A stretch of 64,000 bases of DNA, from assembly GCF_019429535.1 (NCBI RefSeq), contig NZ_JAHXZM010000008.1:1-64000 (forward strand). Reading direction: 5' to 3'. This document shows positions 17,229-25,900 of the stretch, piece after piece (within the stretch, counting starts at the first letter, position 1; each line of letters opens with the position of its first letter). The notes under the pieces were generated by a model. That model did not search any database. It worked only from the letters and a program-made list of their open reading frames with translations, and was not told the DNA's origin. A program made the position numbers and the translations under genes. Source of the stretch: Sphingomonas citricola. Its GTDB lineage: Bacteria; Pseudomonadota; Alphaproteobacteria; Sphingomonadales; Sphingomonadaceae.

Positions 17229-18038
17229 ATGACGGCCTATACGCTCGGCGAGGTGGGCGCGCTGGCGCTCGCGCGGATCGGACAGCGCGCTGGCGTGATC
17301 ACGGACGCGGCCCCGCGCCCGGTGCTGCCCGGCAGCCGCGAGGCGGGCACCTTCGAGGACGCGTTCTTCGCTCCCCCTGCGAAGGGTGAGACCGACCGCG
17401 TGCTGCGCGCCGCACGACGCGCGCTCGATGCCGCGCGGATGCTGCGACGGATCGAGCGGCGCGGCGAGCGCACGCTCACCGCGTCCGAGCGGCTGGTCGC
17501 ACGATTGAGCGCGGGCGCGGTGCGCGTACTCGAGGAGTTGCTCGCGCTCGCGCGGCTCAACCGCGGGCGCGTCTATCCGAGCTACGACCATCTCGCGCGC
17601 GTCACCGGGCTGGGGCGTGCGACCGTCGCGCGCGGGTTAACGCTGCTCGAGGAGATCGGTTTTCTCGTCCGCCAGCGCCGCTTCGCGCGGCTGCGCGCCG
17701 AAGGGCCGGGGCCGCGGATCGCGCAGACCTCGAACGCCTATCGGCTGATGCTGCCCGACCGGCTGCTCCGCCACCTGCCGCGCTGGCTACGCCCCGCGCC
17801 GCTCCCCGCCGACGCGGAACAGCACGTGGCCGAGCACCAGCGCGAGCAGAGCGCGATGCGGCGGACGCTGTCGTGCCGAGAGCTCGCGCTCGCGACGCTC
17901 GACGGCCCGCTCGGGCGGATGCTCGCGAAGCTCGGCGCGGGTATCGACGCGCGCGAGGCCGCCAACCACACCGCGTTGGATCCAAGTGCGACGAGCGCGA
18001 GTCTCACGATGATCCGTAATCCCTTACGCAGTTATTAG
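17229..18038 (+). CDS. Replicon-associated winged-helix protein
   Basis: A 269-residue, very Arg- and Ala-rich protein. Residues about 115-160 read as a winged helix-turn-helix (VYPSYDHLARVTGLGRATVARGL... followed by EEIGFLVRQRR), of the GntR/replication-protein type. Genes of this kind are common just downstream of repA on sphingomonad plasmids, probably controlling copy number or replication. ATG 17229 is preferred because GAAGGGG precedes it; the frame is open upstream to 17166. It comes after the iterons on the same strand as repA. Confidence 0.72.
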   Translation: MTAYTLGEVGALALARIGQRAGVITDAAPRPVLPGSREAGTFEDAFFAPPAKGETDRVLRAARRALDAARMLRRIERRGERTLTASERLVARLSAGAVRVLEELLALARLNRGRVYPSYDHLARVTGLGRATVARGLTLLEEIGFLVRQRRFARLRAEGPGPRIAQTSNAYRLMLPDRLLRHLPRWLRPAPLPADAEQHVAEHQREQSAMRRTLSCRELALATLDGPLGRMLAKLGAGIDAREAANHTALDPSATSASLTMIRNPLRSY

Positions 18039-18317
18039 TTACACAGTATTCCTACGGTATCCGTAACGATGACAGCGATAGACGATGGCACCAGCTCTTC
18101 ATCAGCACCGGATAGCTAGTCATTGTACGACCAAACAGGTGGAGCGACTTCGTTGTCGCTAGATTGTGTATGCGGATTGGCATTGACGCCGTGCCCCGCA
18201 CATTTTGATGAATCCGTGCATGCGATGCGACGGAACAGACGAAACGAACGATCAATCACCTCGACGTTTTGTTGCGACGCAGCTAAGGTAGTGTGTCTTA
18301 CACACGGGAGTCACAAC

Positions 18318-18566
18318 ATGTTCGCTAGGTATTTCGCGGTTGCGGCCGCATCGGCGCTGGTCGCCGCCCCGGTCGCTGCGGCGCCCGTCAACCCCGCTTC
18401 GTCGCTGTCGGTCACCAAGTCGGTTCGCGCCTCGGCGCCGTTGGCGAACAAGAACGACATCGCAGCGGGCGGCAGCGGCCTGATCATCGCGATCGTCGCG
18501 GCAGCCGCCGTGATCGCCGGCATCATCATCATTGCCGACGACAACAACAACTCGGACAGCAACTGA
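18318..18566 (+). CDS. Small membrane protein with signal peptide and acidic tail
   Basis: An 82-residue protein with signal-like start MFARYFAVAAASALVAAPVAAAP, a polar middle (SVTKSVRASAPLANK), a second hydrophobic segment GLIIAIVAAAAVIAGIIIIA, and the acidic-Asn tail DDNNNSDSN. GGGAG is well placed before the ATG. Small proteins of this layout are frequent in sphingomonads, often beside polysaccharide genes, but their role is unknown to me. It is convergent with the following glycosyltransferase gene. Confidence 0.75.
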   Translation: MFARYFAVAAASALVAAPVAAAPVNPASSLSVTKSVRASAPLANKNDIAAGGSGLIIAIVAAAAVIAGIIIIADDNNNSDSN

Positions 18567-18621
18567 GTTGATCCCCCCTGCCCTGCCGTTCGCGGTGGGG
18601 CAGGACCTTCCGCGCTGTGGC

Positions 18622-19788
18622 TCAGATCCGCGCGCGCAGCACGACGGTCGGACGACGCCGTCGCCGGTCCGGTCGCCAGACGAAATGCGTCGCGACCCCG
18701 AAATTGAACACCGAACTCATCAGCGCTCCCGCCACCCCCGCGAGCGGCCAGCTGCCCATCTCGTTGAGCGTCAGATTGGCGACCGAGATATTCGCGAGCG
18801 CGCCGAGGCTGCATACCGCGCTGAACACCAGATAGCCGATCACGAACCGCACGCCCCTCAACCGCGCCGAGCGATAGGTGATCGCGTTGTTGAGCACGTA
18901 GTTGAACGCCATCGCGGCGACGGTCGCGATCACCTGCGCGCGCAGGAATGTGACCCCCTGCCCGATCGTGATGTCGAGCACCGCGAGATGACACAATAAC
19001 CCAAGCCCGCCGATCGCGCAGAACAATATAAACCGCGGCGGGATCAGCCCGTGCGTCAGCTTGTCGATGAGCAGGAAGGCATATTCGATCAATACGACGA
19101 CATCGAGCTTGCTGGTGCCTGCGTGGCGTTCACGAAAGACGTAGCCGACCTCCGCCACCCTCAACGGGCGCGGTGAAGCGGTCAGGATATCGAGCAGAAT
19201 CTTGTAGCCCTGCTGCGACAGATCGTAGATTGCCGCCTCGACCACCGATCGGCGCACCACGAAGAACCCACTCATCGGATCGCTGACGCGCACGCCCGCC
19301 AGCCGGTGCGCGATCCAGGTGGCGACCCGGCTCATGCGTTGCCGATGCTGGTCCCACTCCCCTACCCCGCCACCCGCGACATGGCGGCTGCCGATGACGA
19401 GGTCGACGTCGGTCGTCTCGAGTAGGCCTAGCATGACGGGCAGTCGCGTCTCGTCGTGCTGGAGGTCGGCGTCGATGACCGCGACCAGCTCGCTCGTCGC
19501 GGCGAGCACACCCTCGACCACCGCCGAGGCGAGCCCGCGCCGGTCGATGCGGCGGATGCAGCGCACCGGTGCCCCCTCCCCTGCGAGCACCGCGACCTCG
19601 CGCGCGGTACCGTCGGGGCTGTCATCGTCGACGATGATCAACTCCCACGACGTCTCCCCCATCGCATGCGCGACCGCGTGGACCAGCGGGCGGATGTTCT
19701 CGCGCTCGTTGTAGGCCGGGGCGACGATCGAGAGCGCGGGGGCGGCGTGCTGGACGGTAAAACCGAAGGGCTCCTGCCGCTGAATCAT
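18622..19788 (-). CDS. Polyprenol-phosphate glycosyltransferase fused to GtrA-like domain
   Basis: The N-terminal half is a GT2 domain of the dolichol-phosphate mannosyltransferase type: LSIVAPAYNERENIRPLV, then IIVDDDSPDGT, then VIDADLQHDE. The C-terminal half (from about FILFCAIGGLGLLCHLAVL) has four hydrophobic spans of the GtrA family, ending with FNFGVATHFVWR. Such fusions make a lipid-linked sugar and help flip it for glycan decoration. Start 19788 lacks a clear ribosome site; the frame is open to 19869. It is a possible extra member of the polysaccharide pathway inside the replication block. Confidence 0.88.
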   Translation of the reverse strand: MIQRQEPFGFTVQHAAPALSIVAPAYNERENIRPLVHAVAHAMGETSWELIIVDDDSPDGTAREVAVLAGEGAPVRCIRRIDRRGLASAVVEGVLAATSELVAVIDADLQHDETRLPVMLGLLETTDVDLVIGSRHVAGGGVGEWDQHRQRMSRVATWIAHRLAGVRVSDPMSGFFVVRRSVVEAAIYDLSQQGYKILLDILTASPRPLRVAEVGYVFRERHAGTSKLDVVVLIEYAFLLIDKLTHGLIPPRFILFCAIGGLGLLCHLAVLDITIGQGVTFLRAQVIATVAAMAFNYVLNNAITYRSARLRGVRFVIGYLVFSAVCSLGALANISVANLTLNEMGSWPLAGVAGALMSSVFNFGVATHFVWRPDRRRRRPTVVLRARI

Positions 19789-19999
19789 AAGGGCGACGGT
19801 GTTGACAAGGCGATGATGGTACCTGCTTGGGCGAGAAGCGTACAATAAGACGTTCCGACATGTCGACAATCCTTCATTTCGGCAGGATGGCGCATGAGTG
19901 ATTACCGCGGGAGCATTGGTGACATCGAACTGGCCTCGTCGCGCGTGTCGCTGATAGTGACCCGATCATCTATGTCGATATGTCAGAGTGTCGACACCT

Positions 20000-20926
20000 C
20001 TACTTCTGAGTTCCGATCCGAAACCAGCCAGAACCCCAGATCTGACGCAATGCAGGTGGACTGGTTTCCGGCAACGCCGCATTGGGGAAGTCGCTAGCGT
20101 CTCGGCCTACGATGGTGACGATACAGTATCGGGACGCGATCGATGCGCGTTCAGCGGGCATCGCGGTCGGGCTAAGCCCTAGTCTCAGTCCACCGAGTTG
20201 AAGCAGCTTGGACAAGTTTGCCGCACGGAATGCTGTTTCGATCGCCGTCCGCGACTTCGTGGGAGCTTCTGCAGTAAAGATCACTGGAAACTCCAATGTC
20301 TGGAGCGCGTCCAGCCACAGCAGCGCGGTGGGTGCGAATGTCCAGCGCTCGCCAGTGCTGCTCATCGCAGTTTCGAGCCGGACGAGCATGGCTCGCGGCT
20401 TGCCGGAACATGGCACCCATGATGGTGCGTCGCTGCTGCTGCCACGCAGCAGGAGGACACTGTTGGTTGGCACGGTTGTTTGCGCGGCGACATAATGACC
20501 GATGTCGGCCCAACTGGTCGGAGGCAAAGCGGCGGGCACGGGTTCCGTGGGATGTGAGGAGGCAGCGGGGCGGGGCAGGTCGCCGGCGTAGATGACACCC
20601 GCTCGCATCGCTCGCGTGTCCTCCGGCAGGGGCACGACCACGGTTGATGGTGAAGGGCTCAGCTGCGACGGGGCAATTCCTGGTGCGGCCGACGCCGCCA
20701 CAGCGCGTTCCGGGTCCGGCGTAGAGCGCGCGGGCGCGGCGTCTGACGGGGGCTGCGTTTGCCCGCGGCGCTTGGCGCGCGTCGTGGCGGCGTAATCGCC
20801 CGCCTTCTTCGCAGCGAGTCCGCCGGCAACAGCGGGGATTGCCGCGACCGCGACGCACCCCGACAGTGCACAGGCGACGAACACGAGCATCGCCGCCTGT
20901 ACGCCGCGTTCCACCAATGCCGTCAT
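20000..20926 (-). CDS. Putative lipoprotein of unknown function
   Basis: About 308 residues. The signal peptide ends in the lipobox ALSGC, followed by VAVAAIPAVAGGLAAKKAG and a Pro/Ala/Ser-rich linker. The globular part (from about SWADIGHYVAAQT) includes AMLVRLETAMS and ALLWLDALQTLEFPVIF, faintly like the HAD acid-phosphatase layout, but I see no complete catalytic motif. ATG 20926 is chosen because AAGGAGA precedes it; another ATG at 20944 lacks that. It is divergent from parA, sharing the region with the tandem repeats. Confidence 0.65.
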   Translation of the reverse strand: MTALVERGVQAAMLVFVACALSGCVAVAAIPAVAGGLAAKKAGDYAATTRAKRRGQTQPPSDAAPARSTPDPERAVAASAAPGIAPSQLSPSPSTVVVPLPEDTRAMRAGVIYAGDLPRPAASSHPTEPVPAALPPTSWADIGHYVAAQTTVPTNSVLLLRGSSSDAPSWVPCSGKPRAMLVRLETAMSSTGERWTFAPTALLWLDALQTLEFPVIFTAEAPTKSRTAIETAFRAANLSKLLQLGGLRLGLSPTAMPAERASIASRYCIVTIVGRDASDFPNAALPETSPPALRQIWGSGWFRIGTQK

Positions 20927-20994
20927 TTGCGTCTCCTTGCTCATATTCTTCTGCGCTCAGCACGGTTGCACTGCAACGCACCGATAGTGTCGAT

Positions 20995-21034
20995 CTGTTG
21001 ACCTGTTGACCTGTTGACCTGTTGACCTGTCTAC
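20995..21034 (+). repeat. Tandem 8-bp repeats upstream of parA
   Basis: Four perfect copies of CTGTTGAC are followed by one degenerate copy (CTGTCTAC), ending 24 bases before the parA ATG. Tandem short repeats upstream of a ParA/RHH pair are typical operator or centromere sites bound by the small DNA-binding partner. Confidence 0.75.
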
Positions 21035-21058
21035 ATGGAGACACGTAGAGATGACGTT

Positions 21059-21712
21059 ATGCCGATAGTCGCGATCATCAGTCAAAAGGGCGGAGCGGGG
21101 AAGACCACGCTCGCCATTCATCTCGCCGCAGCCGCGCACGAAGCCGGACGCGTGGCGTTGATCGTGGACACCGACCCACAAGCGACCGCTAGTCAGTGGG
21201 CGTCGTGGCGCCACGACTCACCGCCCGAGGTCATCGACAGCCCGCCACCGCGCTTGGCAGCCAAGGTAGCGGCAGCGGCAGGGCAGGGGGCCGAGCTGAT
21301 CGTGATCGACACGCCTCCACATGCCGACAGTGCCGCACGCGCGGCAGTCGAGATCGCCGACCTGGTGCTGATCCCGTGCCGTCCAAGTGCCTTTGACCTG
21401 TCAGCGATCCAGACCACCGCCAAGCTGGTTCAATTGCTGAAGAAGCCCGCCTTCGTCGTCTTCACCGCTGGCGCACCCAATGCGCCGCGCGTCTATGCCG
21501 AAGCAGGTGAACTGGTGGCAGAATATGGCTCGCCCGCATGCCCGGTGATAATCCCCGATCGCGCCGCCTATCGGCATGCAAGCGCGGAAGGGAAAAGCGT
21601 GATGGAAACCGAACCTACCGGCCGCGCTGCGTCTGATATCCGACTATTCTACGACTGGACGTGTCGACAACTCGACATGAAGACTCGCAAGCGTAAGGGA
21701 GTTACCGCTTGA
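21059..21712 (+). CDS. parA: ParA-family partition ATPase
   Basis: The 217-residue protein begins MPIVAIISQKGGAGKTTLA with the deviant Walker A motif KGGAGKTT, then DTDPQATASQWASW and LIVIDTPPHADSAA. This is a small type Ib-like ParA without an N-terminal DNA-binding domain. It segregates the replicon together with the downstream ribbon-helix-helix partner. The start at 21059 is preferred over 21035, since the family motif begins there. Its stop overlaps the partner's TTG start as TTGA. Tandem repeats upstream are the likely operator. Confidence 0.92.
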   Translation: MPIVAIISQKGGAGKTTLAIHLAAAAHEAGRVALIVDTDPQATASQWASWRHDSPPEVIDSPPPRLAAKVAAAAGQGAELIVIDTPPHADSAARAAVEIADLVLIPCRPSAFDLSAIQTTAKLVQLLKKPAFVVFTAGAPNAPRVYAEAGELVAEYGSPACPVIIPDRAAYRHASAEGKSVMETEPTGRAASDIRLFYDWTCRQLDMKTRKRKGVTA

Positions 21713-22014
21713 GCCGCAAACCCAGCTTCGCCAATCTGCGCACCGCCGCAACACCGGCACCCATGCGCACGCCTGAGCCGGTGATGCCGGACAAACCATC
21801 GGGGGCGAGCACAGAAGGTGCGAGGGCAGGGGGCACGATGCCGCGTGCCGCCAGTCGGGAAGGCCGCAAGCAGGTCGCGGGCTTCTTCAGCCCTGAGATG
21901 TCCTTCGCGATGCACACCCTTGCGAGACGTCAGGGCCGCAGCCTCCAGGCGTTGATGGCCGAGGCGTTCAACGACGTCCTGCGCAAGCACGGCGAAAGCC
22001 CAATCGGTGACTGA
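21709..22014 (+). CDS. Ribbon-helix-helix partition partner (ParB/ParG-like)
   Basis: A 101-residue protein starting at TTG, with AGGGAG a few bases upstream and a four-base overlap with parA. The first 60 residues are a flexible, Pro/Ala-rich region (a typical ParG-like tail). The C-terminal part, GFFSPEMSFAMHTLARRQGRSLQALMAEAFNDVLRKHG, is a ribbon-helix-helix fold. Such proteins bind the centromere and stimulate the ParA ATPase. It is probably translationally coupled to parA. Confidence 0.82.
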   Translation: MSRKPSFANLRTAATPAPMRTPEPVMPDKPSGASTEGARAGGTMPRAASREGRKQVAGFFSPEMSFAMHTLARRQGRSLQALMAEAFNDVLRKHGESPIGD

Positions 22015-22021
22015 CTCCGTG

Positions 22022-22053
22022 TCGACATGTAGGATAACCTACACGTCGGCATA
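22022..22053. repeat. Imperfect inverted repeat after the partition genes
   Basis: TGTCGACATGTAGG and CCTACACGTCGGCA are 14-base arms with 12 matching pairs and a 4-base spacer, just 8 bases after the partner gene. It contains TGTCGACA, which also occurs at 19861, 19989 and 21662. It could be a centromere site or a terminator. Confidence 0.5.
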
Positions 22054-22833
22054 TCTACTAACCATTTTCCTGCGCGAGCAGTAACTCACAGAACCTTCCC
22101 AATCTGCTTCGGCGGCAAGGGTTGGCATGGCACCCGCACAGGTCGTACCCGCCATGACGTGGGAAGGGGGGCGACATGTCTCAGAAGCGCATACGGGGGA
22201 CCAATGCTGATCGCTTCCTGATCGTCGTCGCGCCGATCTGCGCGGGTGCGCCGCGCGACGAACGCAACCACGTCGAGCGGCCCGCCAGCGGACCATCGAT
22301 CGCGTCGGTACGCCGACAACCGTCTGCTAGCGAATGCTCAAGTTGACGTGGGGATGTAACGACGCCCGTGCCGCATCGCTATGCGTGAGGACAACGCCGA
22401 GCTTCGACGAGGTCCGGCATGTGGCGTTTGCGCGCAATGTTGGGGGCCGATGTGCCGCCAGCCTCGGCCACGAGGTCACGCGTGGTGCGCAGATAGATAG
22501 CGTCGGCGCGTGGGGGGGGGCGACGACTAGTCTGGGTCCATATCGATTGCGTAGCTGACCGATAGCTCGACGATCCAGTTGTGCAGGTCGCAACGCCCCA
22601 CCGCACGTGTTCCGCCTCGGCGCTGCGCCCGCACCAAGCCGCACTGATGCCGCGGCACCGTGGATCGCATCAGCGACCATGAAACCTGCCGAGTAAAAAG
22701 CTGAACCGCCTCGCGCACTCAGGTCGAATTGCGGATCAAGCGTGTGCGATCAAGTTGCTAGCTTTTGACCCTCATTACCTTGGAACTGACTTGTCCTATC
22801 CATCTCGAGCTCTCGATTGATCGGGCTCATAGA
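22054..22833. other. Stretch without a convincing gene
   Basis: Several open frames cross this region on both strands, but none has protein-like composition. The best candidate is a 56-codon frame at 22176-22346, which has a strong AAGGGGGG ribosome-site-like run, but its product looks random. A run of nine G lies at 22512-22520. It may be decayed sequence between the partition locus and the RTX gene. Confidence 0.5.
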
Positions 22834-22863
22834 AAACGGGCTGGCCGTGAGGCCAGCCCGTTT
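22834..22863 (-). terminator. Rho-independent terminator of the RTX protease gene
   Basis: AAACGGGCTGGCC and GGCCAGCCCGTTT form a 13-bp stem with a 4-base loop. Read on the minus strand the 3' arm runs into a T-rich stretch, 85 bases after the RTX gene stop. It could also stop plus-strand transcripts. Confidence 0.8.
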
Positions 22864-22948
22864 GGTGGTGATAAAGCCGAAACCGCAACGGTCGCGGGCC
22901 GACATCATGCTGGATCGTAGAACGATCCTTGACGCCGGCCTGTGATCG

Positions 22949-25900
22949 TTACGCGATCACCAGATGCTGGCTGTGTGCCACATCGCCGATGTCGTTCTGC
23001 CAAGCCGACCCGCTGAACAGCACAGCGTCACCCGTGTTGGTGCTGACTGCATGGTCTGCGCCATCAACGAACGCTGCCGCCACGCTTGCGGCGGGTGCCG
23101 ATGCTGCGGACGAAGTACCGAGCGAACGTCCTTCCGCGAAGCCGTAGAGGACGTAGTGGCGAGCCAGCGCCTCGGCATCGTTGCCGAATGCCGCCGCCAG
23201 ATCAGCATTGGCTGCCGCATAGGCCTGGGCATTGAAGGTGATCGTGCGGTTCTCGTTCGCACCGTATTGAATGAAGTGCTGTGCTGCGGCTGCTTCGTTG
23301 GGGCCGAATGCCTGGATTAGATCCCCGTAAGAGGCGAGGTACTTCCAGCCATCAAAGGTGGTGCTGCGGTTCTCGCTAGCGCCATACAGGATGTAATGCT
23401 GTGCACCACCCTCTGCATTGGTGCCGTAAGCGGCCCGAAGATCGCTGTACGAAGCGATATAGTCGAGCGCGTTGAAGGCCATGCCGCGTCCTTCGGCGAA
23501 GCCGTATTCCACGAAATGTTGCGCACCCGCAGCAGCATTTGTGCCGAATGCAGCGCGCAGATCGCTGTACCCGGCGATGTAGCTCAACCCGCTGAACGTC
23601 GCCGTATTTGCGGTCAAGCTGGAGAAGGATTGTAGCGAGCCATTGAGGAAGCTGCCTTGTTCGATGTTGGCAACCTCGACAGCGCTGCGTGCGGCGACAA
23701 GGAACGTGCGGCCCCCCGACGCGAGCAGTTGGTAGTCGGCCTGGAACCCACCAAGACTAAGCGTGTCGAAGCCGTCTCCGCCATCAATACGATCAAACCC
23801 GGCATCGGGCTTGATTGCTGCGTTCCCGGTGACCGTGACGATCGTGTCATAGCCGCCACCGCCATTCAGCACGTTGTTGCCGCGGTTACCGAGGATATAA
23901 TTGTTCTCGTCGTTGCCGGTACCATTGATCGACGCGGTTCCGGTGAGCAGCAGTGCCTCTACGTTGGCGCTTAGCGTGTAGCTGACGCTGCTCGACACGA
24001 AGTCAGTGCCACCGTTGCTGGATTCCAGCACCTGATCGTTGACGTTGTCGACTACGTAACGGTCGTTGCCCATCCCACCGGTCATGATGTCGGCGCCCGA
24101 TCCGCCGTCGAGCAGGTCGTTGCCATCCCCGCCGTTCAGCGTGTCGTTGCCGGCCAAGCCGTACAGGTTGTCGTCACCGCCACCGCCGCTCAGGATGTCG
24201 TTACCCGTCGCGCCGGTGATCGTCTCGTTGCCGTCGAAGCCCGTCAGCGTCAGATTGCCGATGAAGCCGTCGAAATTGTACGCCGTGAACCCGCCGGTGT
24301 AGCCGTTGCTGATCGTGAAGATCGTCACGAACCCGTTGGTCGTGCCGGCCCCGTCGCGGTCGCTCTGGAGCAGCAGGTCGGTGCCCGACTGGATTAGCCG
24401 CAGATGACCGCTGGCAAAAGCGTTGCTGTTGGCGGTGTAGCCGGTCAGCCCTCGGTTGAGGAAGTCCGTCATCTCGAACCGGTCGCCGGCATTGCCGACC
24501 TGGAAGTCGGTAACGCGGTTGTCGCGCGCAGTCGCGGCAACCTCGGTCGACGTCGCGGCACTGCTACCGACACCCAATTGGATCGTGTCGGCGCCCGCAC
24601 CCAGCGTCAGCTGATAGTTGTTCACCCCCGATGCGCCACGCATGCTGATGCTAACGGTATCGTTGCCACTACCCGCATCGACCGTCGCATTGGCGACGCC
24701 GGTCAGGATGATGCGGTCGTTGCCCGCACCACCATCGACGCGCACCACGTCGAGGGCGCGATCACCGGTCACACCTGCCGCGAGATAGGTCGCAGTCGAC
24801 AACCCGTCGGCAACGGCGGCAAGCGCGCCGGTCAGCGAGCCGCTGCGCAACTCGATGATGTCGTTACCGTCGCCGCCATCCATATTGATGATGGTTGCGA
24901 CCGAACCGGCACGCGTCACCAGCAGGCTGTCGTCGCCGCCATAGCCGAAGAGCGAGTCGGTCTGCGCCAGCTGCGTGGCGGTGCCGATGCCATTGTCGAT
25001 GATGAGGTTGAAGCTGTCGTTGCCGCGCAGCGTATCACCGAAGCTCGAACCGGTCAGATACTCGATCCCGATCAGCGTATCGATGCCCTCGCCGCCGGTG
25101 TCCTGAGCCGTACCCTGGATGCGCAGGTCGACGTTCACGCCCGCGGTCGCATTGACGTAGGTCGCGGTGTCAAGGCCTTCGCCGCCGATCAGCGTGTCGT
25201 TGCCGAGCCCACCCGACAACGTGTCGTTGCCGTACCAGCCGTCGAGGATGTCGTCGCCCTCGTTGCCGACCAGCGTGTCGGCGGTACCACCGCCGCGCAC
25301 GTTGTCGTTGCCGGTGCCGCCCCGGAAAATTACGCGCTCGACGCTGGTGAACGAGCCGATGTTGGTGCCGTCAAGCGTGATCGCGCTGTTGCCGTCCAGG
25401 TTGCCGAGGTCGAACGACACGCCGCCTGCACGGCCGGTGTAGTAAGCATAAGCCGTGTCGGTGCCGTCGCCGCCGTCGAACGTGTCGTTGCCGCCGTCGT
25501 TGGTATATACCTGGGTCAGCCCGTTGATGGTGGCATTGGCAATGCCGCCCACCAGCGTGTCGTCGCCGTCACCGCCGCGCAGGATGTCGTTGCCGAGCCC
25601 GCCGACCAGGATGTCGCTACCTGCACCGCCTTCGAGCACGTCATTGCCATCGGCAACGCCGGCGGTGGTGTTGAAGGTGTTGACGTAGTCACCAAACATC
25701 ACGTCGTTGCCCGCGCCGCCAATCAGCGTGTCATTGGTGCCGCCACCGATGATGAAGTCGGCCAGCGCACCGCCGACGAGGCGGTTGTCGGTGCCGTTGC
25801 CGCCCGTCAGATTGTTGCTAGCGGTCGCCGAGCCGATGATGTTCTCGATGTTAGTGATCGTGTCGCCCGCGGCCGCGCCGCTGGTCTGCGCGGTGGTCAG

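Noticed and set aside
22176..22346. A 56-codon frame with a strong ribosome-site-like run
   Set aside because: The product lacks any protein-like pattern, and the region looks non-coding on both strands.
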